Assembly (NCBI GenBank): GCA_002364735.1 | Contig: DEZB01000017.1 | Location: 1 to 12,538 of the forward strand | DNA: 12,538 bases | Source: Bacteroidales bacterium UBA3143 | GTDB taxonomy: Bacteria > Bacteroidota > Bacteroidia > Bacteroidales > Dysgonomonadaceae | Reading direction: 5' to 3' | Part shown: positions 5,887 through 12,538 of the stretch, piece by piece | Position numbering within the stretch: position 1 is the stretch's first letter | Layout of the letters: every line of letters starts with the position of its first letter | Notes under the pieces: generated by a model | Database searches by the model: none | What the model saw: only the letters and a program-made list of their open reading frames with translations | What the model was told of the DNA's origin: nothing | Position numbers and translations under genes: made by a program

Positions 5887-8664
5887 TTAATTCGAGAATT
5901 GATATGTACCAGAGGGTACTTCAAAAAGGGTATATCCATCTTTATTGTCAATCTGTTTAGCAAAGCCAGTAGGCTCTTTTATGTCTCGTTCATTTTCTTT
6001 GGGGAGAAAAATGGTTGCTGAGCAGTTTGGTGGAACAGTTACTTCAAGCAATGTAGTTCCATTTTCTCGTTTCCATTTAGAGTGTATCATTCCTGCTGGA
6101 GAGTCGAACGAAGCTTTTGCCCATGACATTTGTGTTTCAGTCAACTTCGGAACTCTTATTGCAAATTTGCGAAATCCAGGAACAGATTCATATCTTCTTA
6201 TTCCTGCCACACCGTCTATATACCATGCTCCTGGATAGAGGTAAGAGCTGTGTAAGAGCGAATGACCAGGTAAATCCTTCTCCCACATTTCCCAAATTGT
6301 AGTCGCATCGTTTTCACGCATATATCCCCAACTTGGATAGGTGGTTTGTGAAGTCATTGCATATATCAAATCATCGCGACCAGCATCTCGCAACACCTTA
6401 AAGAGCATAGCGCCTCCAGTGATTCCTACATCAATATGTCCGTTGTTATTGATAAGGATCTCTTTCTCCAATCTATCCATGATAGATTGTTGTAATGTTG
6501 CAGGCATGATATCACCATATAAAGCAGCAGCTAAGCTGCGCATCGTTTTATCAGAATAGTTATGATCTTCTTCAACGTAATATTTGTCATGTATTGCTTT
6601 GCTCGATATTTCAGCTTGCTGCTCCCATTGTTCGGCTTCGGCATTATGTCCGATTATGCGGGCAATCTTAGCAACAGTCTTTAAGTTATACATCCAATAG
6701 CAATTGTTGAAAAATATCGTTTCGGGTTTATTATTATTCATGCCTTCGGTAGTGGCGTTAGGCCAAAGCCAATCGCCCAAGAAATCCCAACTACCACCGT
6801 AACGTTTTAGCATATTGTTTTCCGTATGAGTTTGTAAGAAAGCAAGCCAACCTTTTATCATTTCAAAATTTGTTTCCAAAACGCGTGTGTCTCCTTCGTG
6901 TTGATATAAAAACCAAGGCAGGGTAACCACAATGCCGCCCCAAGCGGGGCCACCACCACCGTGATAAGTAGGAGCTGTTTGTGGTAATACTCCATTGCCT
7001 AAAAAACGACCACTACCTTCTTTTTTGCGTGCCCACTCTGGATTGTTCATGTCGCCCACCATTGGTTCTGTTCCTTGCACATCGCGCCAATCTTGCAACC
7101 ATTTACTGTAAAAGGCACCTAAATGATAATTGAACATTCCTGTTTCACTTGTTGCATGAGCATCACCACCATATCCAAAGCGCTCGCGTTGTGGACAATC
7201 AACAATATACCCACCTAACGACAGATTTTGAAAAGTCCAAAGCACGCGATCATATATCCAGTTTTGCAATGGGTCGGAACATTCAAATGTAGCAGCTTTA
7301 TCAAAAGCTGTTCGCACTTCCCAACCTTTAATATCGGATAGTTTTGGTTTGGTTTTCAACCCTTTTATGGTAATCCATCTACCTGATGCATAATTAAATC
7401 GGTGACGAAAAGTGCCTTTGCCCGATGCTCCGATAATGTAAGCACTATGATTGTTGAATGTCATTTCTTCCTGCTCTCGCTCGGAGTAGAGAAAATTAAT
7501 TCGATCTCCTTGCTCTCCTTTTACATTAATTTGCGACCACCCAGCAAAATTGACTCCCATATCCACTCTATATGAACCATCAGCACGTTCCTCTATACTT
7601 ACAGGATTAATTTCTTCTAATAATTGATTTGTCTCAACGTTTTGTGATGATAATTGAAGATGAGGGTTATATATAATAGCTGATGTCCATGAAGCATCAT
7701 CATAGTTAGCCAAATTCCAGTTTTCAATTTCTTTATTAGCATCATAAATCTCTCCACCATAATTTCTCATTTCCCATGTACCCAATAATTTATTTGGACT
7801 TGGATGTGTTTTCCAAGAGCCATCTGTTTCTATACGTACAATTTTTTGTCCTTTTTTATTGTATACATCTCCTTGCGCAAGAACGATAGGTGTTCGTGGT
7901 TTATCGTCAGTTACATAAGGTGCATAAATAGACCATGAGGACCCCAACCACAGAGCAATTATATTTTCACCTTTTATTAAATTATCTGCTATATCATAAG
8001 CAATATATCGGGCACGTTTGGTATGATCAGTTACAGCGGGAGCTAACACATGATTCCCAATTTTCTTACCATTCACATACAACTCATGATATCCTACAGA
8101 AGCTATAAATAGTGTTGCTTTATCGGGTGATTCATTTAAATAGATTGTTTTGCGCAACCATGGATCATCAATGTTACAATCTTTTAGCGATGAATCGAAA
8201 AGTTGTGATGTGCCAATCCATTTTGCTGTCCATTCATTTTGAGAGAAAAGTCCTGTGCTCCATTGTGCAACTTCACTCCAAGCAGATGTTTTGCCATTTT
8301 CGTCTCTAACTGTCACTTTCCAGTAATAAGTCTGATCTGAAAGTAAAGGATTTCCTTCATAAGCTATCAGTTGCATATTGTCAGATTGTATCCAATCTGT
8401 GTCCCACATATCGCCGATATTGTTTTGAAGCTTGTCAAGTGATCTGCTTACTAAAATACGATAGCTTGTTTGTTTTTGTCCATGATTTGATTCGTCAGTC
8501 GCTATCAGTTTCCAGCTAAATCGTGGATGAAGCTCATCCAGTCCTTGTGGATTAGTAAGGTATTCACATGTTTGCTTTATTGGGAATATGCTACTTGAAC
8601 TGTTTGAAAATGCTGTTTGAAAACTGAGAAGTAGAAGTAAAGATAAGACTCTGATTGTATTCAT
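5887..8664 (-). CDS. GH78 alpha-L-rhamnosidase, secreted, variant active-site spacing
   Basis: GH78 alpha-L-rhamnosidase of 925 residues. The signal peptide spans about 1-20 (cleavage near TAFS/NS) with no lipobox cysteine, so this enzyme is soluble in the periplasm or secreted, unlike its two lipoprotein paralogues. The N-terminal domain has NPQGLDELHPRFSW (38-51). The concanavalin-like part has VDMGVNFAGW (367-376). In the catalytic motif DCPQRERFGYGGD the acid E494 sits five residues after D489, and D501 follows. One residue fewer than in DCPQRDER proteins makes it resemble the Bacillus RhaB arrangement. The base is E792 in ATTIWEMW, and LGDW (629-632) is present. A Gly-rich stretch HGGGGPAWGG (568-577) precedes the next barrel helix and is absent from the other two GH78 proteins. 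The C-terminal sandwich ends PSGTYQF. It lies 48 bp after the esterase gene in the same operon. The family is secure; a separate substrate preference is inferred. Confidence 0.94.
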   Translation of the reverse strand: MNTIRVLSLLLLLSFQTAFSNSSSSIFPIKQTCEYLTNPQGLDELHPRFSWKLIATDESNHGQKQTSYRILVSRSLDKLQNNIGDMWDTDWIQSDNMQLIAYEGNPLLSDQTYYWKVTVRDENGKTSAWSEVAQWSTGLFSQNEWTAKWIGTSQLFDSSLKDCNIDDPWLRKTIYLNESPDKATLFIASVGYHELYVNGKKIGNHVLAPAVTDHTKRARYIAYDIADNLIKGENIIALWLGSSWSIYAPYVTDDKPRTPIVLAQGDVYNKKGQKIVRIETDGSWKTHPSPNKLLGTWEMRNYGGEIYDANKEIENWNLANYDDASWTSAIIYNPHLQLSSQNVETNQLLEEINPVSIEERADGSYRVDMGVNFAGWSQINVKGEQGDRINFLYSEREQEEMTFNNHSAYIIGASGKGTFRHRFNYASGRWITIKGLKTKPKLSDIKGWEVRTAFDKAATFECSDPLQNWIYDRVLWTFQNLSLGGYIVDCPQRERFGYGGDAHATSETGMFNYHLGAFYSKWLQDWRDVQGTEPMVGDMNNPEWARKKEGSGRFLGNGVLPQTAPTYHGGGGPAWGGIVVTLPWFLYQHEGDTRVLETNFEMIKGWLAFLQTHTENNMLKRYGGSWDFLGDWLWPNATTEGMNNNKPETIFFNNCYWMYNLKTVAKIARIIGHNAEAEQWEQQAEISSKAIHDKYYVEEDHNYSDKTMRSLAAALYGDIMPATLQQSIMDRLEKEILINNNGHIDVGITGGAMLFKVLRDAGRDDLIYAMTSQTTYPSWGYMRENDATTIWEMWEKDLPGHSLLHSSYLYPGAWYIDGVAGIRRYESVPGFRKFAIRVPKLTETQMSWAKASFDSPAGMIHSKWKRENGTTLLEVTVPPNCSATIFLPKENERDIKEPTGFAKQIDNKDGYTLFEVPSGTYQFSN

Positions 8665-8712
8665 AATATAAAAAAATAGTTTCTATGTTTTGTAAGTAAT
8701 TAGTTCTTGATC

Positions 8713-9624
8713 TTATAATAGATCCTCAATTGTCATCCATCTAATACATCTATTAAACCACTCTTGAATTTCTGGGATATGGATGAATCCGTGATCTCCT
8801 TTGGAATAAATATGTAATTCGGTTGGGATTTTGTTTTTATGTAACTCTTTGTAGAAGCAGAGGCTGTGTTCCATAGGTACCACGCTGTCATCGTCTGTAT
8901 GAATTAAAATACTTTTAGGAGTCAGAGAATTAATGTGTAATTCATTTGAGTAAAAATCTATTGATTTAGTGTCTGGACTCACCCCAAGAAGATTTTGTTT
9001 TGACCCTACATGACCAATATCATCATTAAAGCTAATAACGGGATTAATTAATATCATAAAATCGGGACGTAAATCTGTTTCTTGTTTGTTTTCAATCAAA
9101 ACAGTGTCATAATGAACTCCAAGAGAAGCAGCTAAATGACCTCCAGCTGAAAAGCCCATTACACCTATTTTACTTGCGTTAATACCCCATGTAGCAGCAT
9201 TCTCACGTATCATTTGAATGGCTCTTTGTGCATCTTTTAATGGAGCAAATGATTTGTCTTCGATGCCAACTAAATTAGGCAAGCGATATTTAAGTACAAA
9301 CGCTGCAACGCCATTTTCGTTAAACTTTTTGGCTATTCTGAAGCCTTCTTTTTCTAATAAAAGAGTATGATATCCTCCTCCAGGGCATATTATAATGGCA
9401 GACTTGTTATTGTTGTCGTCATTGGGTATAAATGGCGTAATGGTAGGATTCGTCACATTATTAACAAGAAGACCAAAGGCATCATCTTTCGCATGCTTTT
9501 CTTCGACCTGCTCGTTAATTCTATCATAAAGGAATATCACTTCTTCATCTTGATAAAGATTTTGACTATTGATGTTGAAATGGAAAACAGCAAGTAAGCT
9601 AAAGAAGAGATATTTTGTCTTCAT
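8713..9624 (-). CDS. Secreted alpha/beta-hydrolase, probable carbohydrate esterase
   Basis: Alpha/beta-hydrolase of 303 residues (lipase/esterase group, COG0657-like), likely a carbohydrate acyl esterase. A signal peptide of about 20 residues (cleavage near NINS/QN) exports it. CPGGGYHTL (80-88) is the oxyanion-hole HGGG-type loop with Cys-Pro in place of His-Gly. GFSAGG puts the nucleophile at S159 in a GxSxG elbow. HTDDDSVVP (242-250) carries the acid, D245 or D246, and GDHGF gives the catalytic H278. The start ATG lies 3 nt after the stop of the upstream GH78 gene, which suggests translational coupling. Related esterases in Bacteroidota loci remove acetyl groups from xylan, pectin or other glycans. 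Here it may strip acyl groups that block the rhamnosidases. The substrate is not readable from sequence; a peptidase-like S9 role is less likely because the protein is short and has no propeller domain. Confidence 0.88.
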   Translation of the reverse strand: MKTKYLFFSLLAVFHFNINSQNLYQDEEVIFLYDRINEQVEEKHAKDDAFGLLVNNVTNPTITPFIPNDDNNNKSAIIICPGGGYHTLLLEKEGFRIAKKFNENGVAAFVLKYRLPNLVGIEDKSFAPLKDAQRAIQMIRENAATWGINASKIGVMGFSAGGHLAASLGVHYDTVLIENKQETDLRPDFMILINPVISFNDDIGHVGSKQNLLGVSPDTKSIDFYSNELHINSLTPKSILIHTDDDSVVPMEHSLCFYKELHKNKIPTELHIYSKGDHGFIHIPEIQEWFNRCIRWMTIEDLL

Positions 9625-9627
9625 GTT

Positions 9628-12369
9628 TTATTTATCTTTTTGTATATCTTCAGTAAATGTATAGGTTCCACTGCCAATTTTCTTAAAGTCTTTTTCATTG
9701 GGCATATAAATCTTGGCCGTGCAGTTTGCTGGAATAGAAACATTCAATGTAAATAGATTGTCTTCAATTTTCCAGTCCACGCTTATTTTTCCATACAAAG
9801 AGTTATATGATGCTTCTACAAACTTTAAATCACCAACAGGTTTAGGTGCTATTATTATATTCTTGAAGCCCGAGTTGTACGACTGATCTACGTTTATTCC
9901 TGCTAATGACTTATAGAACCACTCTTCTATTTGTCCCATCATAAAGTGATTCCATGATTCTCCTTTTCTTGGATCCCATTGTTCTGTTAGGGTCGTTGCT
10001 CCAAATTGAATTTGAAATCCATATCCAGGAACCTCTGTATGATTATGCATTTTATACATTACTTCATTTAATCCATTATTAGCAAGCACTTGAAACAAAT
10101 ATTTGTTTCCCCCATTTCCTGTAGTTAGTTTATATCCATGGTTCTCTATATCTTTTACCAAATTATCTAAAACTGATTTTTTGTCCTCAGGTTTTACCAA
10201 TCCTGCATAGAGTGACATTGCATTTGAAGCTTGACTTCCAGTTCCATACTGTTTTGTCTCTTCATTAAAGAACTCTTTATTATATGCTGATTTTACTTCT
10301 TCTCTCAACTCAGAATAAAATGTTAGGTCATCGGTTTTTCCCAGCATTTCTGCTGCTTTAACCAAAAAGTCTATATCCATATAATAATGCATTGTGGCCG
10401 ATAGAGGAATGGGCGTGTTTCTTGATGGACCAGCAGGAAATTCTTCATTATAATCATACCAATCTCCTAATCCATGTGACACAATATGGTTGGTCCCTGT
10501 AGAAGTAAGATAGTCAACATATCTTTTCATAACATCATAGTATTCTACTATCAATGAAGAATCACCATAATGTTCATAATAAATGAAAGGTAAAATAACC
10601 GCCGTGCTACCCCATTCAGGGGAGTCTCTGAATCCTCCATCAAAAACAACGTATTCTGGAGCAATATCGGGTACTAATCCATTTGGAAGTTGTGCATCAC
10701 GTATATCCTGCATTATTTTTGGCGCGAAGGTTGTCAAATCAAAATTGTAAAACAGTCCTGGTCCATTTAAATGAACCTGCTCTAACCATCCAAGCTTTTC
10801 TCTGTGAGGGCAGTCTGTAAAAACAGCATGCATATTACTTTTAATAGCATTTACAATAATGCGGTGCGCATCATTAAATATTTCATTTGAGCAGTTAAAA
10901 TATCCAGTTTGAGGCGAAGAATTATATATAAAATAAGATTTTAAATCTTTGATTTCGGGCATACTGAGATTACCATCATCATCATTAGATTTAATTACAT
11001 CAATTTGAATATAACGATAACCATAATAAGAAAAACGAGGATGCCATGTTTCTTCTTTATCTCCTTTTAGTGTATATTCGTAGTAGTAAGGGGCGCCCGA
11101 TTGTGATTGATTGACAGTTCCGTCTTCATAAATGTTTTCACCAACTGTCAGTCTTATTTTGGTTCCTTTTTCCCCCGCCAGCTTTATCATTGGATACCCT
11201 GATAAATTTTGCCCCATATCATAGACAATTGAACTGCCAACTTTCTTCTCACTCTTTATTGGATAAGAATCCATTACTTTTATTGGGTCATTTGTTTGGG
11301 GAGTTAGCGCACCCTTTGGGGACTCTTGACTTACAACTGTTTTCCATGCTGAGTCATCAAAGCTAAACTTGTCCCAACCTTCTTGTTCTAATCTTGCATC
11401 GTAGTCCTCTCCACCATACATATCATTAAAGGTGATTGGACTTAATGAGTATTTCCAACTTTTGTCTGAGACTATTTCTTCTTTTGTCCCATCTTGATAT
11501 GTAATCAACATTTTAAAAAACAAAGTTGGTGGTCCAAAGCTTACTAACGTTTTTATATAACGACCACCTTGTTCATTGTAAAACCCATTTCCTAAAAGAA
11601 CTCCAATTGCATTTTCTTTTTTCAGCTCTTCAGTAACAACATAGGCGTTATAATAAACTGTTTTATCGTAATCGCTCCACATTGGTTCAAAGTGAGAATC
11701 ACCTACTTTTTCTCCATTCAAAGTCAACTCATAGTGTCCCAGTCCGCTGATATAAATAATGGCATCTTTAATTTTTTTGTCAATCCGCATCTCTTTTCTT
11801 AGATAAATGCTTCTTTTAGAAAGAGGGTCCGTTTCTCTCCAAACTTTTCCTTTTTCAGATGAAATGTCTAAAAGATGGTTATTTCTTCCTTCAGGAATAT
11901 TAGAATTTATTCTATCAATAGCGCCAATCCAATGTTCTTTTGAGTTTATTAAAGATGGCGCTATCCTAAAGGTGTTTATTGCACTCCATTTAGAGCTGTC
12001 ATTTTTATTATCCCAAACGCGAACTCTCCAACTATATTTTTCTCCAGATTGCAATAGAATATTTTCTTGCAATCTTACATGTTGACTTTTGTTCGATTCA
12101 ATCTTTCCTGAATCCCAAATTTTAGCATCTTCTCCTTTTTCGTTAGAATAGAGTTCAATAGCATAAGCAGTTTGTACGATATCTTTTTTCTCTGAATGAA
12201 TTTGCCAACCAAAGTGAAGAGACTCTTTCGAAACTAATTCAGGATTTACTTGATACCCACATATTGCATTTTGAATCTTTAAATTATTCGCACTGTTTGT
12301 GCAGCTCAAAAAGAATGAACTTGATGTAAATAGAAAGAATAAAAGAAGGTAGTTCGTAGTTTTAAACAT
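9628..12369 (-). CDS. Divergent GH78 alpha-L-rhamnosidase, lipoprotein
   Basis: GH78-family protein of 913 residues and the first gene of the cluster. The signal ends in FLSC, with C23 the probable lipidated residue (Phe at -3 is a little unusual). The N-terminal sandwich is less conserved than in its neighbours (ESLHFGW instead of HPRFSW). A sandwich with IYISGLGHYELTLNG (205-219), DMGQNLSGYP (384-393), the (alpha/alpha)6 barrel and a C-terminal sandwich ending GSGTYTF complete the usual order. The active-site motif reads DCPHREKLGWLEQ: D519 and acid E524 are kept, but the third conserved Asp (the GD of the other two proteins) is replaced by E530-Q531. The base is E796 in GATTLTEQW, and LGDW (634-637) is present. 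The protein is full length with no frameshift. It is probably an active rhamnosidase of a separate clade with altered substrate contacts; related activity on a modified rhamnose is possible. Confidence 0.92.
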   Translation of the reverse strand: MFKTTNYLLLFFLFTSSSFFLSCTNSANNLKIQNAICGYQVNPELVSKESLHFGWQIHSEKKDIVQTAYAIELYSNEKGEDAKIWDSGKIESNKSQHVRLQENILLQSGEKYSWRVRVWDNKNDSSKWSAINTFRIAPSLINSKEHWIGAIDRINSNIPEGRNNHLLDISSEKGKVWRETDPLSKRSIYLRKEMRIDKKIKDAIIYISGLGHYELTLNGEKVGDSHFEPMWSDYDKTVYYNAYVVTEELKKENAIGVLLGNGFYNEQGGRYIKTLVSFGPPTLFFKMLITYQDGTKEEIVSDKSWKYSLSPITFNDMYGGEDYDARLEQEGWDKFSFDDSAWKTVVSQESPKGALTPQTNDPIKVMDSYPIKSEKKVGSSIVYDMGQNLSGYPMIKLAGEKGTKIRLTVGENIYEDGTVNQSQSGAPYYYEYTLKGDKEETWHPRFSYYGYRYIQIDVIKSNDDDGNLSMPEIKDLKSYFIYNSSPQTGYFNCSNEIFNDAHRIIVNAIKSNMHAVFTDCPHREKLGWLEQVHLNGPGLFYNFDLTTFAPKIMQDIRDAQLPNGLVPDIAPEYVVFDGGFRDSPEWGSTAVILPFIYYEHYGDSSLIVEYYDVMKRYVDYLTSTGTNHIVSHGLGDWYDYNEEFPAGPSRNTPIPLSATMHYYMDIDFLVKAAEMLGKTDDLTFYSELREEVKSAYNKEFFNEETKQYGTGSQASNAMSLYAGLVKPEDKKSVLDNLVKDIENHGYKLTTGNGGNKYLFQVLANNGLNEVMYKMHNHTEVPGYGFQIQFGATTLTEQWDPRKGESWNHFMMGQIEEWFYKSLAGINVDQSYNSGFKNIIIAPKPVGDLKFVEASYNSLYGKISVDWKIEDNLFTLNVSIPANCTAKIYMPNEKDFKKIGSGTYTFTEDIQKDK

Positions 12370-12400
12370 GATCTCTTTTTTATATGATTTTTATCTGATG

Positions 12401-12500
12401 ATGATATTATAAGATTCTTATTAGTTAAAATTGATTTGCTGTATTTTAATCAAAAATAATGATGTTTTAATTAATAGGGCTATTATAAATGATATTATAA
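12401..12500. repeat. 12-nt direct repeat upstream of the operon
   Basis: ATGATATTATAA occurs at 12401-12412 and again at 12489-12500, 88 bp apart start to start, on either side of the promoter candidate. The spacing is close to eight helical turns, so paired regulator sites are conceivable. The sequence is AT-only except for one G, and chance is a serious alternative. Confidence 0.25.
12451..12458 (-). promoter_or_regulatory. Candidate Bacteroidota -7 box (TATTTTTG)
   Basis: On the minus strand this reads TATTTTTG, a full match to the Bacteroidota -7 consensus TAnnTTTG, about 82 nt upstream of the ATG at 12369. No TTTG -33 element is seen at the expected spacing (the region reads CCCTATTAATTAAAAC), so only half of the promoter is supported. 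In such AT-rich DNA the match could be chance. Confidence 0.3.
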
Positions 12501-12538
12501 CATTGTTTTATGACATTTGAGATGGATGTATTATTTCT

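Larger units (their letters stand above)
12370..12538 (-). other. AT-rich non-coding leader of the glycan operon
   Basis: These 169 bp upstream of the first operon gene have many stops on the minus strand and no gene. The ATG at 12369 is preceded by an A/G-rich stretch (AAAAAAGAGATC) rather than a clear Shine-Dalgarno site, as usual in Bacteroidota. The only patterns seen are the promoter candidate at 12451-12458 and a 12-nt direct repeat. Whatever gene lies further upstream is outside the window. Confidence 0.6.

Noticed and set aside
3089..12369. Recent tandem triplication of one GH78 gene
   Set aside because: The three proteins differ in motif spacing, signal type and long stretches of the barrel. 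They look like members of different clades.
12403..12500. TATAAT-like -10 boxes in the leader
   Set aside because: Such matches are frequent in AT-rich DNA, and the main sigma factor of Bacteroidota uses a different consensus.

Overview
The window looks like a piece of a Bacteroidota genome, probably from Bacteroidales or a relative. It has low GC, no Shine-Dalgarno-like sites in front of its genes, a DUF6261-like gene fragment (an assignment from memory), and a carbohydrate-degrading cluster built like part of a polysaccharide utilization locus (PUL). The Ser-type sulfatase points to a host with the anaerobic-type sulfatase maturase (anSME). The species cannot be named from this sequence.

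Layout. Bases 2-355 (+) hold the 3' end of a DUF6261-like gene. Bases 356-1512 form a spacer of about 1.16 kb between convergent genes, with no credible gene. It contains a cluster of small GC-rich palindromes (427-614) and two copies of a repeat of about 309 bp, roughly 96% identical and offset by exactly 380 bp (681-989 and 1061-1369). From 1513 to 12369 five genes all lie on the minus strand. In transcription order they are a divergent GH78 alpha-L-rhamnosidase lipoprotein (12369-9628), a secreted alpha/beta-hydrolase esterase (9624-8713), a secreted GH78 enzyme with a different active-site spacing (8664-5887), a third GH78 lipoprotein (5839-3089), and a secreted Ser-type S1 sulfatase (2973-1513). 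The first four are separated by only 3, 48 and 47 bp and look like one operon. The sulfatase follows after 115 bp that contain a 13-bp stem-loop. Bases 12370-12538 are AT-rich and non-coding, with a weak promoter candidate.

How the genes may work together. All five products carry export signals, so the set looks like a periplasmic or cell-envelope machine for a glycan rich in alpha-L-rhamnose that also carries ester groups (esterase) and sulfate (sulfatase). Three GH78 enzymes from different clades suggest three different rhamnosyl linkages or positions rather than gene dosage. Sulfated rhamnose-rich algal polysaccharides such as ulvan or rhamnan sulfate would explain the combination; a decorated plant or bacterial rhamnan is an alternative. 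No SusC/SusD pair, transporter or regulator lies in the window, so the substrate remains an inference.
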